From Nemertoderma westbladi (taxonomy: Eukaryota; Xenacoelomorpha; Nemertodermatida; Nemertodermatidae): 64,000 bases of DNA. Below the pieces are notes generated by a model. That model searched no databases. It was not told the origin of the DNA and saw only the letters and a list, made by a program, of their open reading frames with translations. The position numbers and the translations under genes are program-made. This document shows positions 10,938 to 21,834 of this stretch, piece by piece. Positions within the stretch are counted from its first letter, which is position 1. Each line of letters opens with the position of its first letter. The stretch lies in assembly GCA_032718475.1 (NCBI GenBank), contig JAUCBJ010007126.1, positions 1 through 64,000 on the forward strand, read 5' to 3'.

Positions 10938-13900
10938 ATGCCGCCTAAATCTAAAGGGAAGCAAAAACCCACGTCACCGCCCACGGCGGACAGCAGTAGC
11001 AGCGACGGCGACGAAACTATAGAAGCCCGAGGCGGCAGTCACACTCCTATCCGGATGGACGACCTCGCGCGTATTCTCGCCCAACAACAGACTGCTATGG
11101 CTCAGCTGCTGGCGCAACAGCAGGAAGATGCCAACCGTCGCCAGGCGGCCGCGGACGACCGCATCGCTCAACTCCTCGCGGCTTTACAACCCGGCGTGGC
11201 GGCGGCCGCCGCACCGGGACCGCCGGCGACCCAACCCACATACGCGGGAGCCGCTACGAACCCAGCTCCACGACGCCGGGTTATCGACATCTCCGCCATG
11301 GAGAAGATCGACGCGGACGTCGACTTCTCCTCGTTCCGCCGGTGGAGACAGGCGTGGAGGGTCCACGCCCACCGGCAGCAGGTCGCCACGTTCCCCAGGG
11401 CGGAGCAGGTTTACGCTCTCGTCGCCGCCCTGGGCAGCGACCTCCAGGAGACCATCCGCGTCACCCTCCAGGTTGACATCGACTCGGACGAGACGACCCC
11501 GGAGACGATCCTCGACGCTCTCCAGGCCCACCTCCGCTCCAAACGGAGCATCGCGATCGACGCCATCAAGTTTCACGAGCGCCGCCAAGGTGGGAACGAG
11601 GGGTTCGACTCCTTCAGGGTGGCCCTGGAGGACCTCGCGGACACCGCCGAACTCTGCGGCCACTGCCGGGACCGGCAGATCGTTACCCAAATCCTCGTGG
11701 GTGTGCGGTGCTCGGAGACCCGCACCGAGCTGCTCAAGGTGCTCCCGCAGCCAACCCTCGAGGACTGCGTGCGGATCGCGCAGAGTGTGGAGGCCAGCGA
11801 GAGGAACGACTCCATTCTGGCGAGCGGGAAACCGATCCACAAACTCTCCTCCTACAAACGCGAACGTTCGGTTTCCCGAACCCCGGCGGCCTCCCGCACC
11901 CCGGCGGGTTCTCGCTACTCGTCCCCCGACCCTTCCCGTCGAACCAATGCATCCAACAGTTGCGGCAACTGTGGGCGAAACCACGACAAGGGGAAGGACT
12001 GCCCCGCCAAGGGTATCACGTGCCACGCCTGCGGCAAGACGGGGCACTTCAAGTCGGTGTGCCGGTCCAAACCCGCACCCAAATCGTCGAAGGTTTCGAC
12101 GATCTTCCGACAACGGAGCGTCCACAGCTCGGACAAAGACCGGACCAGCTGCGACCTAAACTACATCTCTGTCGATGTAACAAACTCGAGGACCAACCGG
12201 TTTATGGGACGGGCCCGCCACTCCCTCCCGGATAGCGGAGCGGCTGCCTCTGTCCTCAACGAGAAACTCTTCCTTCAACTCGGGGGTCGCCATGCCGACC
12301 TCCTCCCGCTACGGGAAGACGACAAGTTCGAGGCGGCGAACCGGCTGCCCATGGCGGCCGTGGGGCGGTTCCCGGTGGAGCTCGAATACTTCGGGGCGAA
12401 GGCGATCACCGAACTGGTTATCTCCCCGGAGTCCGACGGTTTAATCCTCTCCAAGAGGACCATCCAGGACCTCGACATCCTCCCGCGGAACTTCCCGGCT
12501 CCCCTCCGCAGCCGAGGAACCGTCGCCTCCGTCGCTCCATCCCCGGCGACCCGCTCCCGGGACGACTACCTCCGCGAGTTCGACGACGTCTTCGACGACG
12601 ACTCCGCCCCGCTCCCGATGATGCACGGCCCGCCCATGCACATCCTGCTGAAAGACGGGGCGACGCCGTTCCACGTCAACGGCGCGCGACCCATCCCGTT
12701 CGCGATGCGGGACGAGGTAAAGGGTCTCCTCGACAACCTGGAACGGAGGGAAGTCATCGCCCGGGTCGACGAGCCAACAGACTGGGCCCACCCGATGACA
12801 GTGGCGAGAAAACCGGGGGGTAAACTGCGACTTTGCGTCGACCTCCGCCACTTAAACTCGCAGGTGCGACGTCCCTACTATCCCACCCCGAGTCCACGGT
12901 CGGCGGTGGCAGGAGTTTCTTCCACCGCCCAGGTTTTCTCGGTGTTTGACGCCGCCAGTGGCTACTGGCAGGTTCCCCTGGACGAGGAGTCACAACTCCT
13001 CACAACCTTCGCGACTCCCTGGGGCCGGTACCGTCACACCCGCAGCGTCATGGGGCTCATCTCGTCCGGAGATGAGTTTAACCGGCGGGGCGACGACGCA
13101 CTCCAGGGACTCCCCAACCTCATCAAGGTTGTAGACGACGTGCTCCTCTACAACGACACCATGGAGGAGCACCTGGCCAACGTCGGCCGGTTTATGGAGC
13201 GGTGCCGGACCCACGGCATTACGCTGCACCCTGGGAAGGTGCAGTTCGCCCAGGCCGAGGTTCGGTTCGCTGGGTACCTCGTCGGCGCCTCCGGTATCAA
13301 GGCCGACCCGGAGAAACTGAAGGCGATCGCCGCCTTCCCCCGCCCAGGGAACATCACTGACCTCCGCAGCTTCGTGGGACTCGTGGAGCAACTCGCTCCG
13401 TTCTCCGGCAACATCGCCGCCGCCATATCTCCGCTCCGCCCCCTCCTCAGTACGAAGGCGACCTTCACCTGGACGGGGGACCACGAACGGGCCTTCGAGG
13501 CCACTAAACTGGCGCTCACAACCCCACCGACCCTCGCCCCGTTCGACACGACCCGGGAGACCCGCCTCGTTACCGACGCCTCCCGGCTGAAGGGCCTCGG
13601 ATACGCCCTCCTCCAGCGGTACGGGGAGGATTGGAGGCTGATCGAGTGCGGCTCGAGGTTCACCACCGACACGGAGTCCAGGTACGCCATGGTGGAACTC
13701 GAGCTCCTCGCCGTCGTATGGGCCGTCCAGAAGTGCCGGCTGTATCTTCTCGGCCTCCCCCACTTCAACTTGATTGTCGACCACCAACCGCTCGTCACAA
13801 TCATTGACAAGTATACGGTGGACGCCACAGACAACACCCGCCTCCAACGCCTCAAGACTAAACTGGCCCCGTACCAGTTTACCACCACGTGGACCAAGGG

Positions 13901-15353
13901 GAAGGACCACGCCATCGCCGATGCGTTGTCCCGCGCCCCGGTCAATGACCCCACACCCGATGACATCGTCGACGATGGGGACATGGCGACCTACATCAGG
14001 GCAGTCACCCGCCAGTCCGCCGCCGACATAACCGGCTCCGACTCCGCCCACCTCGCGGATCCCGTCCTCGAGGAACTCGCCCGAGTGGCTCGGGACGACC
14101 CGGACTATAAAGCCCTACTCGCGGCCATTGAGTCGGGCTTCCCGGAATCCGGCCGGAAGGAACCGGCTGTCAACATATACTGGTCCGCCCGGGACCAGTT
14201 AACTACGGACGGGGACCTGGCCTTATTCGGCCACCGTATTGTGGTCCCCACAGGGTCCCGGAAATCCACCCTCGCACGCCTACACGCGGCACACCAGGGG
14301 GTGGAAAAAACGCTACGTCGCGCCCGGCAGTGTGTATACTGGCCGGGCATCACCAACGACATCCGGACGTCCGTGGGCGCCTGCAGCGTGTGTCTGGCCT
14401 GTCGGTCAAGTCAGACCAAGGAACCATTTCTGACGGAGCCCCCACCAACTCGCCCGTTTGAAGATATCTCGGGAGATTTCTTCTCACTCGACGGGAAACA
14501 TTTCCTCGCCACCGCAGACAGATATTCCGGATGGCCGGAAATCTACAGTTTCTCCGCCCCACCCACCGCTGCCCGGACAACCACCGCCCTGCGTGACTGG
14601 TTCGTCCGCTACGGGGTACCAACCCGCTTCCGGTCGGACGGCGGAACCCAGTTCACAGCAGCAGAGCTGACCAGCTTCCTAAAAGACTGGGGGGTCACAC
14701 CGGTCACATCGTCGCCAGAATACCCCCAGAGTAACGGGCACGCTGAATCAGCAGTGAAGGCCCTCAAGCGCCTACTGGAGAAGACTGGGGGGTCAACGAC
14801 CTCCGCCGCGTTTCAGGAGGGGCTCCTGGAACTCCGAAACAGCCCCAGGGAGAGCGGCTTCTCCCCAGCGGACATCGTGTTCGGCCATCCTATGAGATCG
14901 CGCGTTCCGGCCCACCACAGCGCCTTCGCTCGGACACTCCAGGAGACCCGGACGGAGCTAGACCGAGTGGCGCCGGCATTAAAATCAACAAGGACCGCCC
15001 AATATAACCGCGGAGCGAAGGCCCTGGAACCACTCGCGGTGGGCACCAGGGTCCGGGTTCAACACCCGACCAATAAACGGTGGGAGCGCACCGGCACCAT
15101 CGTTGAGTCCGGTAAACACCGGAAGTATACTGTCCGGATGCCTTCCGGACGCACACTCATCCGGAACCGACGCCTACTTATTCCGGACACCGCCCTCCAG
15201 GAGACACCCACGGGCCTACCAACCCCGGACGTGACACCCACAGCCCCCAAACTCGTACGCTGGCGTGAACCCCTCATCGAAACTCAACAATTTGAGAAAC
15301 TTTCAGTTTCCAAATACCCGAGGCGGGTACGTCAGCCACCCGACCGACTTTGA
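10938..15353 (+). CDS. Gypsy gag-pol polyprotein, intact
   Basis: One 1471-codon ORF with gag and pol fused in one frame. Gag occupies about residues 1-380, with two zinc knuckles near 343-375 (CGNCGRNHDKGKDC and CHACGKTGHFKSVC). The protease has LPDSGAAAS near 431. RT has VDLRHLNSQV near 633, FSVFDAASGYWQVP near 655 and the catalytic VVDDVLLYN near 731. RNase H has RLVTDASRLKGLGYALL near 877 and VELELLAVVWA. Integrase has an HHCC zinc domain (HAAH ... CSVCLAC) from about 1115 and a DDE core with D in GDFF, D in FRSDGGTQF near 1231 and E in GHAESAVK near 1271. All catalytic residues I can check are kept and no frameshift is seen. The ATG lies 98 bases after the 5' LTR. The many antisense ORFs here are by-products of GC-rich codon use. 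Confidence 0.97.
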   Translation: MPPKSKGKQKPTSPPTADSSSSDGDETIEARGGSHTPIRMDDLARILAQQQTAMAQLLAQQQEDANRRQAAADDRIAQLLAALQPGVAAAAAPGPPATQPTYAGAATNPAPRRRVIDISAMEKIDADVDFSSFRRWRQAWRVHAHRQQVATFPRAEQVYALVAALGSDLQETIRVTLQVDIDSDETTPETILDALQAHLRSKRSIAIDAIKFHERRQGGNEGFDSFRVALEDLADTAELCGHCRDRQIVTQILVGVRCSETRTELLKVLPQPTLEDCVRIAQSVEASERNDSILASGKPIHKLSSYKRERSVSRTPAASRTPAGSRYSSPDPSRRTNASNSCGNCGRNHDKGKDCPAKGITCHACGKTGHFKSVCRSKPAPKSSKVSTIFRQRSVHSSDKDRTSCDLNYISVDVTNSRTNRFMGRARHSLPDSGAAASVLNEKLFLQLGGRHADLLPLREDDKFEAANRLPMAAVGRFPVELEYFGAKAITELVISPESDGLILSKRTIQDLDILPRNFPAPLRSRGTVASVAPSPATRSRDDYLREFDDVFDDDSAPLPMMHGPPMHILLKDGATPFHVNGARPIPFAMRDEVKGLLDNLERREVIARVDEPTDWAHPMTVARKPGGKLRLCVDLRHLNSQVRRPYYPTPSPRSAVAGVSSTAQVFSVFDAASGYWQVPLDEESQLLTTFATPWGRYRHTRSVMGLISSGDEFNRRGDDALQGLPNLIKVVDDVLLYNDTMEEHLANVGRFMERCRTHGITLHPGKVQFAQAEVRFAGYLVGASGIKADPEKLKAIAAFPRPGNITDLRSFVGLVEQLAPFSGNIAAAISPLRPLLSTKATFTWTGDHERAFEATKLALTTPPTLAPFDTTRETRLVTDASRLKGLGYALLQRYGEDWRLIECGSRFTTDTESRYAMVELELLAVVWAVQKCRLYLLGLPHFNLIVDHQPLVTIIDKYTVDATDNTRLQRLKTKLAPYQFTTTWTKGKDHAIADALSRAPVNDPTPDDIVDDGDMATYIRAVTRQSAADITGSDSAHLADPVLEELARVARDDPDYKALLAAIESGFPESGRKEPAVNIYWSARDQLTTDGDLALFGHRIVVPTGSRKSTLARLHAAHQGVEKTLRRARQCVYWPGITNDIRTSVGACSVCLACRSSQTKEPFLTEPPPTRPFEDISGDFFSLDGKHFLATADRYSGWPEIYSFSAPPTAARTTTALRDWFVRYGVPTRFRSDGGTQFTAAELTSFLKDWGVTPVTSSPEYPQSNGHAESAVKALKRLLEKTGGSTTSAAFQEGLLELRNSPRESGFSPADIVFGHPMRSRVPAHHSAFARTLQETRTELDRVAPALKSTRTAQYNRGAKALEPLAVGTRVRVQHPTNKRWERTGTIVESGKHRKYTVRMPSGRTLIRNRRLLIPDTALQETPTGLPTPDVTPTAPKLVRWREPLIETQQFEKLSVSKYPRRVRQPPDRL

Positions 15354-15410
15354 CATGAATTTTGATGAACGAATTTTAGCTCGGCACCGCCTCAGACGGC
15401 TAACCCGAGC

Positions 15411-15421
15411 TCGAAAGGGGG
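15411..15421 (+). promoter_or_regulatory. polypurine tract
   Basis: CGAAAGGGGG lies directly against the 3' LTR, the expected position and composition for plus-strand priming of reverse transcription. Confidence 0.85.
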
Positions 15422-15728
15422 TGTGGCAATAGCGACTACGGTACCAGTACCGGCAATATATACTTTCACTTTGATGACGACCGAGAGTCTGACTGTGTCT
15501 GTCATCTGTAGATACTTAGGCTATCAGTACCGACTGTCCTATCTTCCGGTACAGCAGTACTATGTTTGGACCTAGATCCGTGTAGCCCAGTAGGCTACCT
15601 TTATTCAATATATACATTATATATTATTATACTTATCTGCTCCGGCATATGTTCCGACGTTACAACATTGCCTGCACGGCGTCCCGATAACAGGTATGCG
15701 GGACCGAGAGTAGATTCCCCCACATACA
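15422..15728 (+). repeat. 3' LTR of the Gypsy element
   Basis: Begins TGTGGCAATAGCG, ends CCACATACA and is followed by the target duplication AACTC. Collinear with the 5' LTR apart from a few substitutions and a missing TAC. Confidence 0.95.
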
Positions 15729-15894
15729 AACTCGATAACAATTTATGTAAAAAAATTTACATACTACAATTATAGTTAAGACACGGGAAATAAAATCGAG
15801 GGAGACGTACCACTCAGGCTCAAGGCGTTAAGAGGATAGAAGAAAGATAGAAATTAATGACCGTTAAAAAATTATGGATTCCCATTATCTCTAG

Positions 15895-16133
15895 TAAAAT
15901 AACAAGCAGAGCAAACAGTCGGCCGAAGACGGAGGCAACTCGAAGGCTCCTCCTTCGATAGCTGCTACCCGATGGCAGGGGTGGGCGCTACTCCTATCCC
16001 AAGATTTGCTCCCAGTAATATAACTGGTACTCATTTTATCGAACCCAGGGGATGAAAGGGTGAGTGAGTGGACCCTGGTGGGGCTGAACCTACAACCAAT
16101 AGATTGCAGCTCAACCAACTGATCTACCCCGCC
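15895..16133 (-). repeat. tRNA-derived SINE
   Basis: On the minus strand, starting at 16133, there is an A-box-like TAGATCAGTTGGTTGAG and, about 20 bases on, a B-box-like GGTTGTAGGTTCAGCCC: an internal Pol III promoter at tRNA spacing. A non-tRNA body with GGGTTCGATAAAATGAGTAC follows. It does not fold as a proper tRNA along its length, so it is a SINE rather than a tRNA gene. Confidence 0.6.
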
Positions 16134-16142
16134 TTATAAATA

Positions 16143-16335
16143 ACAATATTGCATTAAATTGTTTCTGACAACTTGCCCGAAAAAATATTCAAACTTTCTG
16201 TATCAACAACATTACACGGCAAACCATTCCAAATGGGGACTACTCTGTGAGAAAAAGAGTGTTTACAAATGTTCAGTGGACAACGAGGAATAAATAGCTT
16301 GTGCTGATGACAACAAAGTCCCGCACGCGGTGTCA
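16143..16335 (-). pseudogene. LINE C-terminal fragment
   Basis: The minus strand reads FIPRCPLNICKHSFSHRVVP, then IWNGLPCNVV and SLNIFSGKL. This is the S-x-R-x-x-P-x-W-N-x-L-P signature near the end of many CR1/Jockey-like ORF2 proteins. Only the last 60 or so codons remain. It directly adjoins the dispersed repeat at 16337. Confidence 0.6.
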
Positions 16336-16336
16336 G

Positions 16337-16704
16337 CCTGCGTTTAATAAATATATTTTAATACAAAACAGGTCGAACGCAAAGAGGCTTATAATGAAGA
16401 CGAGTACTGCATTGATTATATTCCTATAAACCACCTGGCTTTGCATATTGAACGTGCGTTTGGAAATAAGTTCGTGCTACCCTTCCGTGGGTGGTAGATG
16501 TCGCGGTTATGTATTGGTGGGTGGGGGGAGGGGGGGGGGGGGGGGTGCAGATTAAAAGGGGTGAACACGTACTGTCCCCCTTTCTTTGATTAATTGGTGG
16601 TGTGGGTTAATCTCTCATAACCTGATTTTGTGATACAGTCGCACAATTTTAATTTGTATCTCATAACTGGGCCTCGTGCTGCGCGAAGGCCCCACGAACG
16701 TGTA
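16337..16704 (-). repeat. dispersed repeat, copy 2 (inverted partner of 1988-2349)
   Basis: Reverse-complement match to copy 1, including the poly-G/poly-C tract (here at about 16519-16545) and the terminal GGCCCCACGAACGTGTA. Noncoding. Confidence 0.85.
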
Positions 16705-18493
16705 CTTTTTATAGTTTGACCAACCTTGCTCGACCTACAGTAGTATTAAAGTAAGTAGTACTTTATGTAATGGAAGTTAAATATAAGCTTAATTTATAAG
16801 TTAATTTGGATGTTGCATTTGTTAAAAAGTTTTCCGTATACCTACAGTAGGCCTATAAAATCGAATCCATGTAATTAGAACTAAATTTTACAATGTATTG
16901 AATCCTCCTTCACTGAGGAAACCAATTATACCAATAAAACTTTATGTTTGACCCATGGGATTGCCCACGTTATTCCATGTTATTCTATTCCGCTATGAAG
17001 CCATTTCTCAGTAGTCGTAAACGGCTGGGCTTGGTTCGTTTATGACTATGCTCGATGCGATACAACATTAGTTACCCATATACAATTAATAATTAAATAA
17101 CTGCCACGAAAGTGAGTCGGAAGCAGCATCACTAAACTTGTATCACTATCAACAGTACCCACTCGCACGGTACTGATGTAAAATGTTCCGCCATAACTCA
17201 TTTTTAATGTCAATTGAGAATAAATTTGACATTCTTGCCTTTACAGAAACCATTTAGCGGACAATTTCAAATTTTTGATATTCATCTGCAAGACTTATTT
17301 TTTCACACATTAAACTGTTATGTGCAAAAGTTGATGTATGGAAAAGAAATATTATATATTGATATATTGACAGTATACAAACAAATTGAAATTAGTGGGC
17401 ATCTTAGGCAATCGTAAATCTGTTAAATTAAACCTAAGGGGCAGCTTTATACATCACGGAATCTCTAGATGTATCGAATCGGACATTCTGAAAATCTCAG
17501 TAATAGTATGAACTCTATAGGTCATACCGGAACCGGACACAAGCTATACAATGTGATCCTATTTTTCTCCCTGCTAGAATCATTAAACAGCAAAAAATAG
17601 AGAGAAGTCCAGTTCAACGTTATCTAATAATACCGAAGCGTCCTGGATTTTAGTAATTAATGAATAAAATGTACGTGTCTTAAATCATAGTTCTAAATTT
17701 ATAATAATTTAAATTTGTTTATAAAACATTTTTTTTAGTTATTAATATAAAACTTTTTTGATATAGGTTTCTTGCCCCCAGCTCCAAGATATTAAGTAGT
17801 GTGATTTATAATTAGATTCCGTTTTATTAATTTGTGTGTAATCTTATCCTTCATTATATTGTACACGTACAGTATATTAACCTTGATTTATGGAAATAAA
17901 TAATAATAATAATCACATTTATCACGATTTAATATTATTGAAAATACTTCAACTCCCATCACTAAAGACGTTTAATTTTAATCCAAACCACAAATAATTT
18001 TCAATGCAAAGATATTTAACCAGCACAATTATTTACACAAAAGATATAAATTACAAACTGCTTAAAATTTATAATAGCAAATTCGAACCAATTAGACTGA
18101 AAAGTACACTGTAGCGGTTTGTAAGAAGCACTACTTAGGCGCCACGGGAAAGGAGACCTATACAATACAATAAGACAAGGTCATATAGGTCAATAGAGTT
18201 TTGATCGGAAAATAAGTAAACTCTATTTTAAATAGTCCTCAATATTAAGTTGTAGTTCAAATGCTGCATGCCAAGCATATTCGAATCTAACAATTTACTT
18301 CAATCAGTTTAACATTTATTTTTTGATATACTTCACCTCTAAAATAAATTGGGGAGAAAGCTTAATATTAAGAAAGTGAAAAAATATGACAATACACATC
18401 TATTGTATATTAATGAAATGCAAATAAGAAAATCAATACATTCACTACAAATAAAATAATTTCTTAGATATAACAACTAATTTAGATTCATAA
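16705..18493. other. no gene seen
   Basis: AT-rich sequence with many stops in all frames. The ORF at 17214-17417 is unremarkable. I recognise no repeat family here. Confidence 0.5.
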
Positions 18494-19199
18494 TATATTC
18501 ATTAAAAACAACATATTCACTAAAAACAACATATTCACTAAAAATAACATATTCACTAAAAACAACATATTCACTAGAAACAACATATTCACTAAAGACA
18601 ACAAATTCACTAAAAACAACATATTCACTAAAAACAACATATTCACTAAAAACAACATATTCACTAGAAAAACATATTCACTAAAAACAACATATTCACT
18701 AGAAACAACATATTCACTAATAACAACATATTCACTGAAAACAACATATTCACTAGAAACAACATATTCACTAAAAACAACATATTCACTAAAAACAACA
18801 TATTCACTAGAAAAAACATATTCACTAAAAACAACAATTTTACTAAAAACAACATATTCACTAAAAACAACATATTCACTAGAAACAACATATTCACTTA
18901 AAACAACATATTCACTACAAAAGAAATATTCACTAGAAACAACATATTCACTAAAAACAACATATTCACTAAAAACAACATATTCACTAGAAACAACATA
19001 TTCACTAAAAACAACAATTTCACTAAAAACAACATATTCACTAAAAACAACATATTCACTAAAAACAACATATTCACTAGAAACAACATATTCACAACAA
19101 AAAAAATATTCACTAGAAACAACATATTCACTAAAAACAACATATTCACTAAAAACAACATATTCACTAGAAACAACATATTCACTAAAAGCAACAAAT
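18494..19199. repeat. 18-bp minisatellite, about 39 units
   Basis: Unit AACATATTCACTAAAAAC, with common A/G variation (ACTAGAAAC) and a few degenerate units (ACAATTT, AAAAATATTC). Because 18 is a multiple of three, the minus strand stays open as repeats of MLFLVN. I treat that as a by-product, not a gene. Higher-order blocks repeat: the segments near 18790-18900 and 18900-19080 look alike. Confidence 0.95.
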
Positions 19200-20031
19200 T
19201 TACACCCTAGCTTATGGCAGACATATTTTAATGAAGATCAGGATGTTCTGGTGGTCAAACTCATTACTTTGAAATTTGTACCCCACTTGCATCGTGATAT
19301 ATTATTTCAAAATATCTAGGTTTACTTGCTTTTATGTGTTCTTATTTCTAATTACAGTTCCAATTCAGATTGTTATTGGGTTTACTTAAATGGGTAATAT
19401 AATATACCTGTAGGTAGCCATAGCAACCATATCCGTCATTCTTTACATCTAAATAGCTGTATTTTGTGACTTGAATTTTATATATTCTGATCACTTTGTA
19501 TAATTTCGATTACGATCATTATTCGAAGTGATTCTAGAAATATTATAATTGTGTTGTTTCCTTGGCAACTATGGTAATCATGCTGAAGTACATAGTATCT
19601 TGTGTCTATTGTTCTGATTAGTTATGACAATAACAGCTACATAATTGTTAGTGAGTAATCCCAAACCAATAAGCGATATAATTAACACGCACAGACACAG
19701 ACACACTACACAGAGTGAGTAGTGGTGTGACATGATTAATAAAATCATAAAGAATGGTGTGAATGCATAGCGAGGCCCAAACCCACTATTAGATATTGAG
19801 TATCGACAAACAGTACAATGATGCAATAAGTACTGTAGGAGGTATAATACAGTAAGGACAATCAATGTAATCGGTTGTTTGTAACAATGAAAGGGACTAT
19901 TAATAGATTAGGGGTTTTACTGGGGACTGCTCACGGCTGAGAGAGAGTACTGTAGCTAACATTTTGGTGTATAACAGGTGAAGGTGTTATCTGGATTATT
20001 AGTAAAGATTAGTCAGATGTTTGAAGTAGTC
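19200..20031. other. no gene seen
   Basis: AT-rich. Part of it (around 19315-19380, GGTTTACTTGCTTTTATGTG) is matched in inverse orientation near 23440-23500, so a small dispersed repeat is present. Confidence 0.45.
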
Positions 20032-20622
20032 GGAAGTCAGGTGAGGACCTTCGAATACGTAAGGGAAAGGCATGGGCAGCCTTGAATAGGCTTTCCAGGA
20101 TTTGGAAGTCACCTAGAATTAATCGGAAACTTAAGGTCCGATTATTTAGAGCAGCAGTAGTTCCAGTACTCCTCTACGGGAGTCCATGCTGGGCTCTAAC
20201 TGCTGAGGACACCAAATCTCTGGATGGCACATTCACAAGAATGCTACGCCGGGTACATTGTGTCAAGTACAATGCACACATCTCCAACCAGACACTATAT
20301 AACATTGGAGGTGTCTCATTGGTTCCCCCAAGCTTGACACTAGAACAAAATCGCCTCCGCTTTGCAGGACATTGCTTTCGCCGTGAGGACCAGCCAGTGC
20401 ATAATCTTGTACTTTGGCAGCCTCATGGCGTGAATAAGCATGGTGGACAGCCCATGACTTTCTTGAGACGCATCTTAAAGGACACTGGCCTTAAAGATGC
20501 GGATGATCTAGCAAATGTCATGGGTGATAGGGAGTTGTGGCGGTGCAATTTTGTTGACAAGCCGGCACAGCATTCTTAAAAATGCAGCTGCAATGCAGCA
20601 TGCCGATCCTAGTAGTAGTAGT
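20032..20622 (+). pseudogene. 3' fragment of the RTE-like LINE family
   Basis: It begins at GGAAGTCAGGTGAGGACC and ends in (TAG)n. The open part (20082-20579) codes for the C-terminal domain: LNRLSRIWKSPRINRKLKVR, LFRAAVVPVLLYGSPCWALT, SLDGTFTRMLRRVHCV, NRLRFAGHCFRREDQ and a final DRELWRCNFVDKPAQHS. It matches 25433-26015 and the reverse complement of 34940-35530 almost base for base. No RT remains, so it is a 5'-truncated copy. I place the family near RTE-type LINEs with limited certainty. Confidence 0.85.
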
Positions 20623-21365
20623 GATTATTGTCAATATTGCGGTGTATATAATATTGAGTTTCTGATTAAGAACTTCATTCCTTAGGTGCATTTCTACATT
20701 AAATGTCACCCCGCCTATTTATCATTGTACTTTATATTATTAGTCCAGGAGAAATGGGGTCGAACCATAAAGTAGGGTACGGCCGCAATTTTTATGGCTT
20801 AAATTGTAGTATGGGGGTGGAATAACTCAAAACAGGCCATAAAAACTTCTGAGACCTTGAGCAATTTTTTTATGCAACTTTTAATTTGAGAGTTAACATT
20901 GCATTTTAAACTCTATTTCAGCGATAGTTTTACATACGTAGTCGTAGTGGTCGGTATTAAGTGTTTGCACTGCCAGAATCTCTCATGTCCATCATAGTTT
21001 ACAGTTGTAAATTACAATCCTTGTTACCATAGCAATGGGCTTGAGGACAGTACTGCAAGAATGACTGGACCTCCTCTACTCCAAATACAGGAGTTATAGC
21101 TAACTATATCAAGTATGGTCAGCAGTATGGTCAGTCATGATAACTGGTTTGCAGAAAATATGGCATATACTTTTCAATTATGAACAACCCACTTGGTCAA
21201 CCCATTTGAATATTGAATATCTGAGGTGTGGTTATATTAGCAGTTTATATAGAAACATGAATATAATACGTCAACAGAGCCGCATTTGTGAAAATATTTC
21301 GACCTGTTGTAAATGCTTTTTTGTCGTTTTGTTTTGTTCTGTTTGATTACGTTTTTTTATATTTA
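20623..21365. other. no gene seen
   Basis: AT-rich, no supportable coding sequence or known repeat. Confidence 0.45.
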
Positions 21366-21650
21366 TTTAATATAATTGTATAATAACATTATTATGGTAT
21401 TATACAATTATATTAAATAATTACACATATAAGAGCAGCGATAAACTTCAATAGGCAATTTTATATGTATTTATTAAATAAATTTATTATGTATTTTTAT
21501 TTATTATGCATTTTATATGTATTTATTAAATAAATACAAATAAAATTGCCTATTGAAGTTTATCGCTGCTCTTATATATGTATTTATTAAATAAATACAA
21601 ATAAAATTGCCTATTGAAGTTTATCGCTGCTCTTATGTGTAATTATTGTC
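21366..21650. repeat. small palindromic foldback element
   Basis: The left arm 21417-21463 (AATAATTACACATATAAGAG onward) is the inverse of 21602-21648. A second partial right arm lies at 21541-21578. The arms carry GCAGCGATAAACTTCAATAG. A separate palindrome centred near 21390 (TATAATTGTATAATA / TATTATACAATTATA) abuts the left arm. Noncoding and MITE-like. Confidence 0.8.
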
Positions 21651-21834
21651 ACAAGAGCTTTCGGAGCCGCATAAGCAATATTTGGTGCAAGAGAGCTACG
21701 CTATTTTACAGCTAGCTGCACCGAGCTGACCCACAGAAAGGAGATATTTTGTATTTGCATGCAGTTAGTTCCAGGACTTCTGATGACGCTACTTCCGAAA
21801 CTCCAAGTTCTGGTCTAAGTGTGCCTTGTGTTAG

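Larger units (their letters stand above)
10530..15728 (+). mobile_element. complete Gypsy (Ty3) LTR retrotransposon
   Basis: A full element of about 5.2 kb: 5' LTR, primer binding site, one uninterrupted gag-pol ORF, polypurine tract and 3' LTR. The 5-bp target duplication AACTC flanks it (10525-10529 and 15729-15733). The LTRs differ by about half a dozen substitutions and one 3-bp indel over some 310 bp, so the insertion is recent though not brand new. The ORF is strikingly GC-rich compared with the AT-rich flanks. There is no env. By layout it is a Metaviridae-type retrotransposon; I cannot place the lineage by eye. Confidence 0.97.

Noticed and set aside
10974-15277. Many antisense and out-of-frame ORFs up to 353 codons in the Gypsy element
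   Set aside because: They overlap the intact gag-pol frame in a GC-rich region where stop codons are rare; none has a recognisable domain.
18664-19197. Long minus-strand ORFs repeating MLFLVN
   Set aside because: The unit is 18 bp with few stops on that strand; the translation is monotonous and hydrophobic with no start context or flanking exon.
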